Shown here: one piece after another, positions 22,991 through 35,700 of the stretch | Layout of the letters: the number at the start of each line of letters is the position of its first letter | Position numbering within the stretch: position 1 is the stretch's first letter | Source: Luzula sylvatica | Lineage: Eukaryota > Streptophyta > Magnoliopsida > Poales > Juncaceae | Direction of reading: 5' to 3' | Length of the DNA: 64,000 nucleotides | NCBI GenBank assembly: GCA_946800325.1 | Contig: OX326960.1 | Coordinates: 38,819,842-38,883,841, forward strand | The notes under the pieces: model-generated | Seen by the model: the letters and a program-made list of their open reading frames with translations, nothing else | The model's database searches: none | Told to the model about the DNA's origin: nothing | Translations under genes and position numbers: made by a program

Positions 22991-24775
22991 AAGTGGTAAA
23001 AGATACGATACAAATGATCTTAAAACACATCATTTGAACTCCACAAAGCGCAAAAAGATTGCTATGAATCGAAAAGAAAACTTTCCTAGTGTTTGTAAAA
23101 TTTCGTGAAAAGTTATGTAGTAAAACATACAATACAAATGATCTAAAAACAAGTCATTTGAACTCCTCAAAGCGTAAAAAGATTTCTATGCATCGAAAAG
23201 AAAATTTTCTTAGTGTTTGTACAATTTGGTCAAAAGTTATGTAGCAAAAGATATGATACAAATGATCTAAGAACACGTTATTTGAACTCCTCAAAGTATA
23301 AAAAGATTGCTATGAATCGAAAAAAAACTTTCTTAGTGTTTGTACAATTTAGTGAAAAGTTACGTAGTAAAAGATTTGATCCAAACCATCTCGAAAACAC
23401 GTTATTTGGGCTCCTCAGAGCGTTAACAAATTGTTATGAATCGAAAAACAAAATTTGTTAGTGTTTGTAAATTTAGGTAAAATGTTAAGTAGTAAAAGAT
23501 ACGATAGAAATGATCTAACCACACGTTATTTGAGTTCCTCAAAGCTTGAAAAGATTGCTGCGAATCGAAAAGTAAACTTTCTTAGTGTTTGTACAATTTG
23601 GTGAAAAGTTACGTAGTAACAGATTCGTTCCAATCCATCTCAAAAACACGTTATTTGGGCTCCTCAGAGTGTTAAAAAATTGTTATGAATCGAAAAACAA
23701 ACTTTGTTAGTGTTTGTAAAATTTGGTGAAAAGTTATGTTGTAAAAGATACGGACACTTGATCTAGAAACACGTTATTTGAACTCCTCAAAACGTAAAAA
23801 GATTGCAATGAATCGAAAAGTAAACTTTCTAAGTGTTTGTACAATTTGGTGAAAAGTTAAGTGGTAAAAGATATGATACAAATGATCTAAAAACACATCA
23901 TTTGAACTCCACAAAGCGTAAAAAGATTGCTATGAATCGAAAAGAAAACTTTTTTTGTGTTTGTAAAATTTCGTGAAAAGTTATGTAGTAAAACATACAA
24001 TACAAATGATCTAAAAACAAGTTATTTGAACTCCTCAAAGCGTAAAAAGATTTCTATGAATCGAAAAGAAATTTTCTTAGTGTTTGTACAATTTGGTCAA
24101 AAGTTAGGTAGCAAAAGATCCGATACAAATGATCTAAGAACACGTTATTTGAACTCCTCAAAGCGTAAAAAGATTGCTATGAATCGAAAAGAAAACTTTC
24201 TTAGTGTTTGTACAATTTAGTGAAAAGTTATGTAGAAAAAGATTCGATCCAAACCATCTCAAAAACACGTTATTTGGGCTCCTCAGAGCGTTAAAAATTG
24301 TTATGAATCGAAAAACAAACTTTGTTAGTGTTTGTAAATTTTGGTAAAATGTTAAGTAGTAAAAGATACGATACAAATGATCTAACCACACGTTATTTGA
24401 GTTCCTCAAAGCGTAAAAAGATTGCTGCGAATCGAAAAGAAAACTTTCTTAGTGTTTGTACAATTTTGTGAAAAGTTACGTAGTAACAGATTCGTTCCAA
24501 TCCATCTCAAGAACACAGTATTTGGGCTCCTCAAAGCGTTAAAAAAATGTTATGAATCGAAAAACAAACTTTGTTAGTTTTTGTAAAATTTGGTGAAAAG
24601 TTATGTTGTAAAAGATACGGGACAAATGATCTAAAAACACGTTATTTGAACTCCTCAAAACGTAAAAAGATCTCTATGAATCGAAAAGAAAACTTTCTAA
24701 GTGTTTGAACAATTTGGCGAAAAGTTATGTGCTAAAAGATACGATACAAATGATCTAAAAACACATCATTTGAAC
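22991..24775 (+). repeat. 868-bp seven-monomer higher-order repeat
   Basis: The marker AAGTGGTAAAAGATA.GATACAAATGATC followed by ACACATCATTTGAACTCCACAAAGC lies at 22991 and 23859. A close variant lies at 24728. Spacing is 868-869 bp, that is 7 x 124. Private variants (AAAACATACAATAC, GTAGCAAAAGAT, CTAACCACACG) recur in the same order in each copy. Confidence 0.75.
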
Positions 24776-27700
24776 TCCTCAAAGCGTAAAAAGATTGCTA
24801 TGAATAGAAAAGAAAACTTTCTTAGTGTTTGTACAATTTCTAGAAAAGTTATGTATTAAAACATACGATAAAAATGATCTAAAAACAAGTTATTCGAACT
24901 CCTCAAAGCGTAAAAAGATTGCTACGAATCGAAAAGAAAACTTTCTTAGTGTTTGTATAATTTGGTGAAAAGTTACGTAGTAAATGATTCGATCCAAACC
25001 ATCTCAAGAACACGTTATTTGGGCTCCTCAGAGCGTTAAAAAATTGTTATGAATCGAAAAACAAACTTTGTTAATGTTTGTAAATTTTGGTGAAATGTTA
25101 TGTAGTAAAAGATACGATACAAATGATCTAAAAATAAGTTATTAGAACTCCTCAAAGCGTAAAAATATTGCTATGAATTGAAAAGAAACTTTCTTAGTGT
25201 TTGTAAAATTTGGTCAAAAGTTACGTAGTAAAAGATTCGATCCAAACCATCTCAAGAACACGTTATTTGGGCTCCTCATAGCGTTAAAAAATTGATATGA
25301 ATCGAAAAACAAACTTTGTTAGTGTTTGTAAATTTTCGTGAAATGTTATGTAGTAAAAGATACGATACAAATGATCTAAAAACACGTTATTCGAGCTCCT
25401 CAAAGCGTAATTTTTTTTGCTATGAATCGAAAAGAAAAACTTTCTTAGTGTTTGTACAATTTGGTGAAAAGTTACGTCGTAATAGATTCGTTCCAAACCA
25501 TTTGAAAAACACGTTATTTGGGCTCCTCAGAGTGTCATAAGATAGTTATGAATCAAAAAAGAACTTTCTTAGTGTTTGCAAAATTGGGTGAAAAGTTATG
25601 CAGTAAAAGATACGATACAAATGATTTGAAAACACGTTATTTGAACTCCTCAAAGCGTAAAAAAGTTGCTATGAATCGAAAAGAAATATTTCTTAGTGTT
25701 TGTACAATTTGGTGAAAAGTTACGTCGTAAAAGATTCGATCCAAAACATTTAAAAACACGTTATTTGGACTCCTCGAAGTGCTAAAAGACTGTTATGAAT
25801 CGAAAAAACAAACTTTCTTAGTGTTTGTAAAATTTGGTGAAAAGTTATGTAGTAAAAGTTACGGTACAAATGATCTAAAAACACGTTATTTGAACTCCTC
25901 AAAGCGTAAGAAGATTGCTATGAATCGAAAAGAAAACTTTCTAAGTGTTTGTACAATTTGGGGAAAAGTTATGTAGTAAAAGATTCAAGCGTAAAAATAT
26001 TTCTATGAATCGAAAAGAAAACTTTCTTAGTGTTTGTACAATTTCGTGAAAAGTAATGTAGTAAAACATACGATAAATATGATCTAAAAACGCGTTATTT
26101 GAACTTCCCAAAGCATAAAAAGATTGCTATTAATCGAAAATATAACTTTCTTGGTGTTTGTACAATTTGGTGAAAAGTTACGTAGTAAACGATTCGATCC
26201 AAACCATCTAAAAAACAAGTTATATGAACTCCTTAGGGTGTTAACAGATTGTTATGAATCAAAAAACAAACATTCTTTGTGTTAGTAAAATTTGGTGAAA
26301 TGTTATGTAGTAAAAGATATCATACAAATGATCTAAAAACACGTTATTTGAACTCCTAAAAGCGTAAAAAAATTGCTATGAATCGAAACGAATACATTCT
26401 TAGTGTTTGTACAATTTGGTGAAAAGTTACGTAGTAAAAGATACTATACAAATGATCTAAAAAAACGTTATTTGAACTCCTCAAAGCTTAAATAGATTGC
26501 TATGAACTGAAAAAAAAAACTTTCTTAGTGTTTGTACAATTTGGTGAAAAGTTACGTAGTAAAACATTCGATCCAAACCATCTCAAAACACGTTATTTGG
26601 ACTCCTCATAGCGTTAAAAGAATTGTATGAATTAAAAAACAAATTTTCTTAGTGTTTGTAAAATTTGGTGAAAAGTTACGTTGTGAAAGATACGATACAA
26701 ATGATCTAAAATCACGTTATTCGAACTCCACTAAACGTAAAAAGATTGCTATGAATTGAAAAGAAAAAAATTTCTTAGTTTTTGTACAATTTGGTGAAAA
26801 TTTACGTCGTAAAAGATTCGATCCAAACCATCTCAAAAACAAGTTATTTCGGCTCCTCAGAGAGTAAGATTGCTAAGAATCGAAAAACAAACTTTCTTAG
26901 TGTTTGTAAAATTTGGTGAAAAATTAAGTAGTAAAAGATACGATACAAATGATCTAAAAACACGTTATTTGAACACCTCAAAACATAAAAAGATTGCTAT
27001 GAATCGAATAGAAAACCTTATTAGTGTTTGTACAATTTGGTTCAAAATTATGTAGTAAAAGATTCGATCCAAACCATCTGAAAAACAAGTTATTTGGGCT
27101 CCTCAGAGAGTTATATGATTGTTTTGAATCGAAAAACAAACTTTCTTAGTGTTTGTGAAATTGGGTGAGAAGTTACGTAGTGAAATATACGATACAAATG
27201 ATCTAAAAACACGTTATTTGAACTTCACAAAACGTAAAAATATTGCTATGAATCGAAAAGAAAACTTTCCTATTGTTTGCACAATTTGGTGAAAAGTTAC
27301 GTCGTAAAAGATTCGATCCAAACCATCTCAAAATCAAGTTATTTGATCTCCTCAGAGAGTTATAAGATTGTTATGAATCGAAAAACAAACTTTCTTAGTG
27401 TTTGAAAAATTTGGTGAAAAGTTACGTAATGAAAGATACGATACAAAGGATCTAAAAACACGTTTTTTGAACTCCTCAAAACGGAAAAAGATTGCTATGA
27501 ATCGAATAGAAAACTTTCATAGTGTTTATACAATTTGGTGCAAAATGACGTAGTAAGTGATTCGATCCAAACCATCTCAAAATCAAGTTATTTGGGCTCC
27601 TCAGAGAGTTATAAGATTGTTATGAATCCAAAAACAAACTTTCTTAGTGTTTGTAAAATTTGGTGAAAAGTTACGTAGTGAAAGATACGATACAAAGGAT

Positions 27701-28320
27701 CTAAAAACATGTTATTTGAACTTCTCAATACGTAAAAATATTTCTATGAATCGAATTGAAAACATTCTAAGTGTTTGTACAATTTGGTGAAAAATCACGT
27801 AGTAAAACATTCGATCCAAACCATCTCAAAACACGTTATTTGGACTCCTCATAGCGTTAAAAGAATTGTATGAACCGAAAAACAAACTTTCATAGTGTCT
27901 GTAAAATTTTGTAAAAAGTTACGTTGTGAACGATACGATGCAAAGGATCTAAAAACACGTTATTTGAACTCCTCGATACGTAAAAATATTGGTATGAATC
28001 GAATTGAAAACTTTCTTAGTGTTTTTACAATTTGGTGAAAAGTTACGTTGTAAAACATTCGATCCAAACCATCTCAAAACACGTTATTTGGACTCCTCAT
28101 AGCGTTAAAAGAATTGTATGAATCGAAAAACAAACTTTCTTAGTGTTCGTAAAATTTGGCAAAAAGTTATGTAGTAAAAGATACGATATAAATGATCTAA
28201 AAACACGTTATTTGAACTCCTCGAAACGTAAAAAGATTGCTATGAATCGAAAAGAAAACTTTCTTAGTCTTTGTACAATTTGGTACAAAATTATATAGTA
28301 AAATATTCGATCCAAACCAT

Positions 28321-30560
28321 CTGAAAAACAAGTTATTTGGCCTCCTCAGAGAGTAAAAAGATTGTTATGAATCGAATTGAAAACTTTCTTAGTGTTTGTA
28401 CAATTTGGTGAAAAGTTAAGTAGTAAAACATTAGATCCACACCATCTCAAAACAAGTTATTTGGACTCCTCATAGCGTTATAAGATTGCTAAGAATCGAA
28501 AAACAAACTTTTTTAATGTTTGTAAAATTTTGTGAAAAGTTACGTAGTGAAAGATACGATACAAATGATCTAAAAACACATTATTTGAACTCCTCAAAAC
28601 GTTAAAAGAATGGTATGAATCGAAAAGAAAACTTTCTTAGTGTTCGTCCAATTTGGTGAAAAATTACGTAGTAAAAGATTCGATCCAAACCATCTCTAAA
28701 ACAAGTTATTTGGGCGCCTCAGAGAGTTATAAGCGCCTCAGAGAGTTATAAGATTGTTATGAATCTAAAAAAAAACTTTCTTAGTGTTTATAAAATTTTG
28801 TGAAAAGTTATGTAGTGAAAGATATGATACAAATGATCTAAAAACACGTTATTTGAACTCCTCAAAACGTAAAAAGATTGCTATGAATAGAATAGAAAAC
28901 TTTCTCAGAGTTTATACAATTTGGCGCAAAATTACGTAGTAAGAGATTCTTCGATCCAAACCATCTCAAAATAAAGTTATTTGGGCTCCTCCGAGAGTAA
29001 TAAGATTGTTATGAATAGAAAAACAAACTTTCTTAGTGTTTGTAAAATTTGGTGAAAAGTTACGTAGTGAAAGATACAATACAAAGGATCTAAAAACATG
29101 TTATTTGAACTACTCGATACGTAAAAAGATTGCTAAGAATCGAATTGAAAACTCTTTTAGTGTTTGTACAATTTGGTGAAAAGTTAAGTAGTAAAACATT
29201 TTGTCCACACCATCTCAAGACACGTTATTTGGACTCCTCATAGCGTTAAAAGAATTGTATGAATAAAAAACAAACTTTCTTAGTGTTTGTAAAATTTGGT
29301 GAAAACTTATGTAGTAAAAGATACGATACAAATAATCTAAAAAGACGTTATTTGAACTCCTCAAAACGTAAATAGATTGCTATGAATCGAAAAGAAAACT
29401 TTCTTAGTATTTGTACAATTTGGTACAAAATTATGTAGTAAAAGATTTGATCCAAACCATCTGAAAAACAAGTTATTTGGCCTCCTCAGAGAGTAAAAAG
29501 ATTGTTATGAATCGAATTGAAAACTTTCTTAGTGTTTGTACAATTTGGTGAAAAGTTAAGTAGTAAAACATTAGATCCACACCATCTCAAAACAAGTTAT
29601 TTGGACTCCTCATAGCGTTATAATATTGCTAAGAATCAAAAATGAAATTTTTTAGTGTTTGTAAAATTTGGTGAAAAGTTACGTAGTGAAAGATACGATA
29701 CAAATGATCTAAAAACACGTTATTTGAACTCCTCAAAACGTAAAAAGAATGATATGAATCGAAAAGAAAACTTTCTTAGTGTTCGTACAATTTGGTGAAA
29801 AATTACGTAGTAAAAGATTCGATCCAAACCATCTCTAAAACAAGTTATTTTGGCTCCTCAGAGAGTTATAAGATTGTTATGAATCTAAAAAAACTTTCTT
29901 AGTGTTTGTAAAATTTTGTGAAAAGTTACGTAGTGAAAGATATGATACAAATGATCTAAAAACACGTTATTTGAACTCCTCAAAACGTAAAAAGATTGCT
30001 ATGAATAGAATAGAAAACTTTCTCAGTGTTTATACAATATGGTGCAAAATTACATAGTAAGAGATTCGATCCAATCCATCTTAAAATAAAGTTATTTGGG
30101 CTCCTCCGAGAGTAATAAGATTGTTATGAATCGAAAAACAAACTTTCTTAGTGTTTGTAAAAATTTGTGAAAAGTTACGTAGTGAAAGATACAATACAAA
30201 GGATCTAAAAACATGTTATTTGAACTACTCGATACGTAAAAAGATTGCTAAGAATCGAATTGAAAACTCTTTTAGTGTTTGTACAATTTGGTGAAAAGTT
30301 AAGTAGTAAAACATTTTATCCACACCATCTCAAAACACGTTATTTGGACTCCTCATAGCGTTAAAAGAATTGTATGAATAAAAAAACAAACTTTTTTAGT
30401 GTTTGTAAAATTTGGTGAAAACTTACATAGTGAAAGATACGATACAAATAATCTAAAAACACGTTATTTGAACTCCACAAAAATTAAAAAGATTGCTATG
30501 AATCGAAAAGAAAAACTTTCTTAGCGTTTGTACAATTTGGTGAAAATTTACGTCGTAAAA
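28321..30560 (+). repeat. 1.1-kb duplication within the satellite (nine monomers)
   Basis: CTGAAAAACAAGTTATTTGG followed by CCTCCTCAGAGAGTAAAAAG at 28321 recurs at 29461 (spacing 1,140). The spacing falls to 1,115 by 28971/30086 after a small duplication of GCGCCTCAGAGAGTTATAAG present only in the first copy. Private variants such as CTCCTCCGAGAGTAATAAG and TAGATCCACACCATC occur in both copies. Confidence 0.75.
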
Positions 30561-32759
30561 GATTCGATCCAAACCATCTCAAAAAAAGTTATTTCGGCTC
30601 CTCAGAGAGTAATAAGATTGCTAAGAATCTAAAAACAAACTTTCTTAGTGTTTGTAAAATTTGGTTAAAAGTTCGGTAGTAAAAGATACGATACAAATGA
30701 TCTAAAAACACGTTATTTGAACTCCTCAAAACGTAAAAATATTGCTAAGAATCGAATAAAAAACTTTATTTGTGTTTGTACAATTTAGTACAAAATTATG
30801 TAGTAAAAGATTCCATCCAAACCATCTCAAAACAAGTTATTTGGGCTCCTCAGAGAGTTATACGATTGTTATGAATCGAAAAACAAACTTTCTTAGTGTT
30901 TGTAAAATTGAGTGAAAACTTACGTAGTGAAAGATACGATACAAATGATCTAAAAACACGTTATTTGAACTCCTCAAAACGTAAAAAGATTGCTATGAAT
31001 CGGAAAGAAAACTTTCTTAGTGTTTGTACAATTTGGTGAAAAGTTACGTCGTAAAAAGATTCGATCCAAACCTACTCAAAAACAAGTTATTTCGGCTCCT
31101 CAGAGAGTAATAAGATTGTTAAAATCGAAAAACAAACTTTCTTAGTGTTTGTAAAATTTGGTGAAAAGTTATGTTGTAAAGATACGATACAAATGATCTA
31201 AAAACAAGTTATTTGAACTCCTCAAAACGTAAAAAGACTGCTATGAATCGAAAAGAAAAGTTTCTTAGTGTTTGTAAAATTCGGTAAAAAGTTACGCAGT
31301 GAAAGATGCGATACAAATGATCTAAAAACACGTTATTTGAACTCCACAAAAAGTAAAAAGATTGCTATGAATCGAAAAGAAAAACTTTCTTAGCGTTTGT
31401 ACAATTTGGTGAAAATTTACGTCGTAAAAGATTCGATCCAAACCGTCTCAAAAAAAAGTTATTTCGGCTCCTCAGAGAGTAATAAGATTGCTAAGAATCG
31501 AAAAACCAACTTTCTTAGTGTTTGTAAAATTTGGTGAAAAGTAAGGTAGTAAAAGATACGATACAAATGATCTAAAAACACGTTATTTGAACTCCTCAAA
31601 ACGTAAAAAGATTTCTATAAATCGAATAGAAAACTTTATTAGTGTTTGTACAATTTGGTACAAAATTATGTAGTAAAAGATTCGATCCAAACCATCTCAA
31701 AATCAAGTTATTTGGGCTCCTCAGAGTGTTATAAGTTTGCTAAGAATCGAAAAACAAACTTTCTTAGTGGTTGTAAAATTTGGTGAAAAGTTACGTAGTG
31801 AAAGATACGATACAAATGATCTGAAAACACATTATTTGAACTCCTCAAAACGTAAAAAGATTAGTACGAATCGAAAAGAAAGCTTTCTTAGTGTTTGAAC
31901 AATTTGGTGCAAAATTACGTAGTAAATGATTCGATCCAAACCATCTCAAAAACAAGTTATTTGGACTCCTCAGAGTGTTATAAGTTTGCTAAGAATCGAA
32001 AAACAAACTTTCTTAGTGTTTGTAAATTTTGGTGAAAAGTTACGTAGTGAAAGATACGATACAAATGATCTAAAAACACGTTACTTGTACTCTTCAAAAC
32101 GTAAAAAGGTTGCTACGAATCGAATAGAAAACTTTCTTAGTGTTTATACAATTTTGTGCAAAATTACGTAGTAAAACATTTGATCCAAACCATCTAAAAA
32201 ACAAGTTATTTGGGCTCCTCAGAGTGTTATAAGATTGCTAAGAGTCGAAAAACAAACTTTCTTAGTGTTTGTAAAATTTGGTGAAAAGTAACGTAGTGAA
32301 AGATACGATACAAATGATCTAAAAACACGTGACTTGAACTCCTCGAAACGTAAAAAGATTCCTATGAATCGAAAAGAAAAGTTTCTTAGTGTTTGTACAA
32401 TTTGGTGAAAAGTTACGTCGTAAAAGATTCGATCCAAACCAACTCAAAAACAAGTTATTTCGGCTCCTCGGAGAGTTATAAGATTGTTATGAATCGAAAA
32501 ACAAACTTTCTTAGCGTTTGTCAAATTTGGTGAAAAGTTATGTTGTAAAAGATACGATACAAATGATCTAAAAACAAGTTATTTGAACTCCTCAAAACGT
32601 AAAAAGATTGCTATGAATCGAAAAGAAAACTTTCTTAGTGTTTGTAAAATTCGGTGAAAAGTTACGTACTGAAAAATGCGATACAAATGATCTAAAAACA
32701 CGTTATTTGAACTCCACAAAAAGTAAAAAGATTGCTATGAATCGAAAAGAAAAACTTTC

Positions 32760-35700
32760 TTAGCGTTTGTACAATTTGGTGAAAATTTACATCGTAAAAG
32801 ATTCGATCCAAACCATCTCAAAAAAAGTTATTTCGGCTCCTCAGAGAGTAATAAGATTGCTAAGAATCGAAAAACCAACTTTCTTAGTGTTTGTAAAATT
32901 TGGTGAAAAGTTAGGTAGTAAAAGATACGATACAAATGATCTAAAAATACGTTATTTGAACTCCTCAAAACGTAAAAAGATTGCTATGAATCGAACAGAA
33001 AACTTTATTAGTGTTTGTACAATTTGGTACAAAATTATGTAGTAAAAGATTCGATCCAAACCATCTCAAAACAAGTTATTTGGGCTCCTCAGAGAGTTAT
33101 AAGATTGTTATGAATCGAAAAACAAACTTTCTTAGTGTCTGTAAAATTGGGTGAAAAGTTACGTAGTGAAAGATACGATACAAATGATCTAAAAACACGT
33201 TATTTGAACTCCTCAAAACGTAAAAAGATTCCTATGAATCGAAAAGAAAAGTTTCTTAGTGTTTGTACAATTTGGTGAAAAGTTACGTCGTAAAATATTC
33301 AATCCAAACCAAATCAAAAACAAGTTATTTCGGCTCCTCAGAGAGTTATAAGATTGTTACGAATCGAAAATCAAACTTTCTTAGCATTTGTAAAATTTGG
33401 TGAAAAGTTATGTTGTAAAAGATACGATACAAATGATCTAAAAACAAGTTATTTGAACTCCTCAAAACGTAAAAAGATTGTTATGAATCGAAAAACAAAC
33501 TTTCTTAGTGTCTGTAAAATTGGGTGAAAAGTTACGTAGTGAAAGATACAATACAAATTATCTAAAAACACGTTATTTGAACTCCTCAAAACGTAAAAAT
33601 GTTCCTATGAATCGAAAAGAAAAGTTTCTTAGTGTTTGTACAATTTGGTGAAATGTTACGTCGTAAAAGATTCGATCCAAACCATCTAAAAAACAAGTCA
33701 TTTGGGCTCCTCAGAGTGTTATAAGTTTGCTAAGAATCGAAAAACAAACTTTCTTAGTGTTTGTAAAATTTGGTGAAAAGTTACGTAGTGAAAGATACGA
33801 TACAAATGATCTGAAAACACATTATTTGAACTCCTCAAAACGTAAAAAGATTGATACGAATCGAAAAGAAAGGTTTCTTAGTGTTTGAACAATTTGGTGC
33901 AAAATTACGTAGTAAAAGATTCGATCCAAACCATCTCAAAAACAAGTTATTTGGGCTAATAAGATTGTTATGAATTTAAAAAAAAATTTCTTAGTGTTTG
34001 TAAAATTTGGTGAAAAATTACGTACTGAAAGATATCATACAAATGATCTAAAAACACGTTATTTAAACTCCTCAAAACGTAAAAAGATTGCTATGTATCA
34101 AATAGAAAACATTCTCAGTGTTTACACAATTTGGTGCAAAATTACATAGTAAGAGATTTGATCCAAACCATCTCAAAATAAAGTTATTTGGGCTCCTCAG
34201 AGAGTTATAAGATTGTTATGAATCGAAAAACAAAATTTCTTAGTGTTTGTAAAATTTGGTGAAAAGTTACGTAGTGAAAGATACGATACAAAGGATCTAA
34301 AAACATGTAATTTGAACTCCTCGATACGTAAAAAGATTGCTATGAATCGAATTGAAAACTTTATTAGTGTTTGTACAATTTGGTGAAAAGTTAAGTAGTA
34401 AAACATTCGATCCACACCATCTCAAAAGACGTTATTTGAACTGCTCATAGCGTTAAAAGAATTGTATGAATCAAAAAACAAACTTTCTTAGTGTTTGTAA
34501 AATTTGGTGAAAAGTAACGTAGTGAAAGATACGATACAAATGATCTAAAAACACATTATTTGAACTCCTCAAAACGTAAAAAGATTGCTATGAATCGAAA
34601 AGAAAACTTTCTTAGTGTTTGTACAATTTGGTGAAAAGTTACGTCGTAAAAGATTCGATCCAAACAATTAAAAACAAGTTATTTGGGCTCCTCAGAGAGT
34701 TATAAGATTGTTATGAATCGAAAAACAAACTTTCTTAGTGTCTGTAAAATTGGGTGAAAAGTTACGTAGTGAAAGATACAATAAAAATAATCTAAAAACA
34801 CGCTATTTGAACTCCTCAAAACGTAAAAATATTCCTATGAATCGAAAAGAAAAGTTTCTTAGTGTTTGTACAATTTGGTGAAAAGTTACGTCGTAAAAGA
34901 TTCGATCCAAACCAACTCAAAAACAAGTTATTTGGGCTCCTCAGAGAGTTATAAGATTGCTAAGAATCGAAAAACAAACTTTCTTAGTGTTTGTAAAATT
35001 TGCTGAAAAGTTATGTTGTAAAAGATACGATACAAATGATCTAAAAACACGTTATTTGAACTCCTCAAAACGTAAAAAGATTGTTATGAATCGAAAAGAA
35101 AACTTTCTTAGTGTTTGTATAATTTGGTGAAAAGTTACGTCGTAAAAGATTCAATCCGAACCATCTCAAAAACAAGTTATTTGGGCTCCTCAGAGAGTTA
35201 TAAGATTGTTATGAATCAAAAAACAAACTTTCTTAGTGTTTGTAAAATTTGGTGAAAAGTTACGTAGTGTAAGATATGATACAAATGATCTAAAAATACG
35301 TTATTTGAACTCCTCAGTACGTAAAAAGATTGCTATGAATCGAATAGAAAACGTTCTTAGTGTTTGTACAATTTGGTGAAAAGTTACGTCGTAAAAGAAT
35401 CGGTCCAAACCATCTCAAACACAAGTTATTTCGGCTCCTCAGAGAGTTATATGATTGTAATGAATCGAAAAACAAACTTTCTTAGCGTTTGTAAAATTTG
35501 GTGAAAAGTTATGTAGTAAAAGATACGATACAAATGATCTAAAAACACGTTATTTGAACTCCTCAAAACGTAAAAAGATTGCTATGAATCGAATTGAAAA
35601 CTTTCTTAGTGTTTGTACAATTTGGTGAAAAGTTAAGGAGTAAAACATTCGATCCCCGCCATCTCCAAACACGTTATTTGGACTCCTCGTAGCAATAAAA

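Noticed and set aside
21982..24220. Open frames of 79-87 codons in the satellite (FVQFGQKLCSKRYDTNDL type) as a repeated protein family
   Set aside because: They are translations of the 124-bp monomer. Frame shifts every unit because 124 is not divisible by 3, stops recur, and similar frames appear on both strands all along the array.
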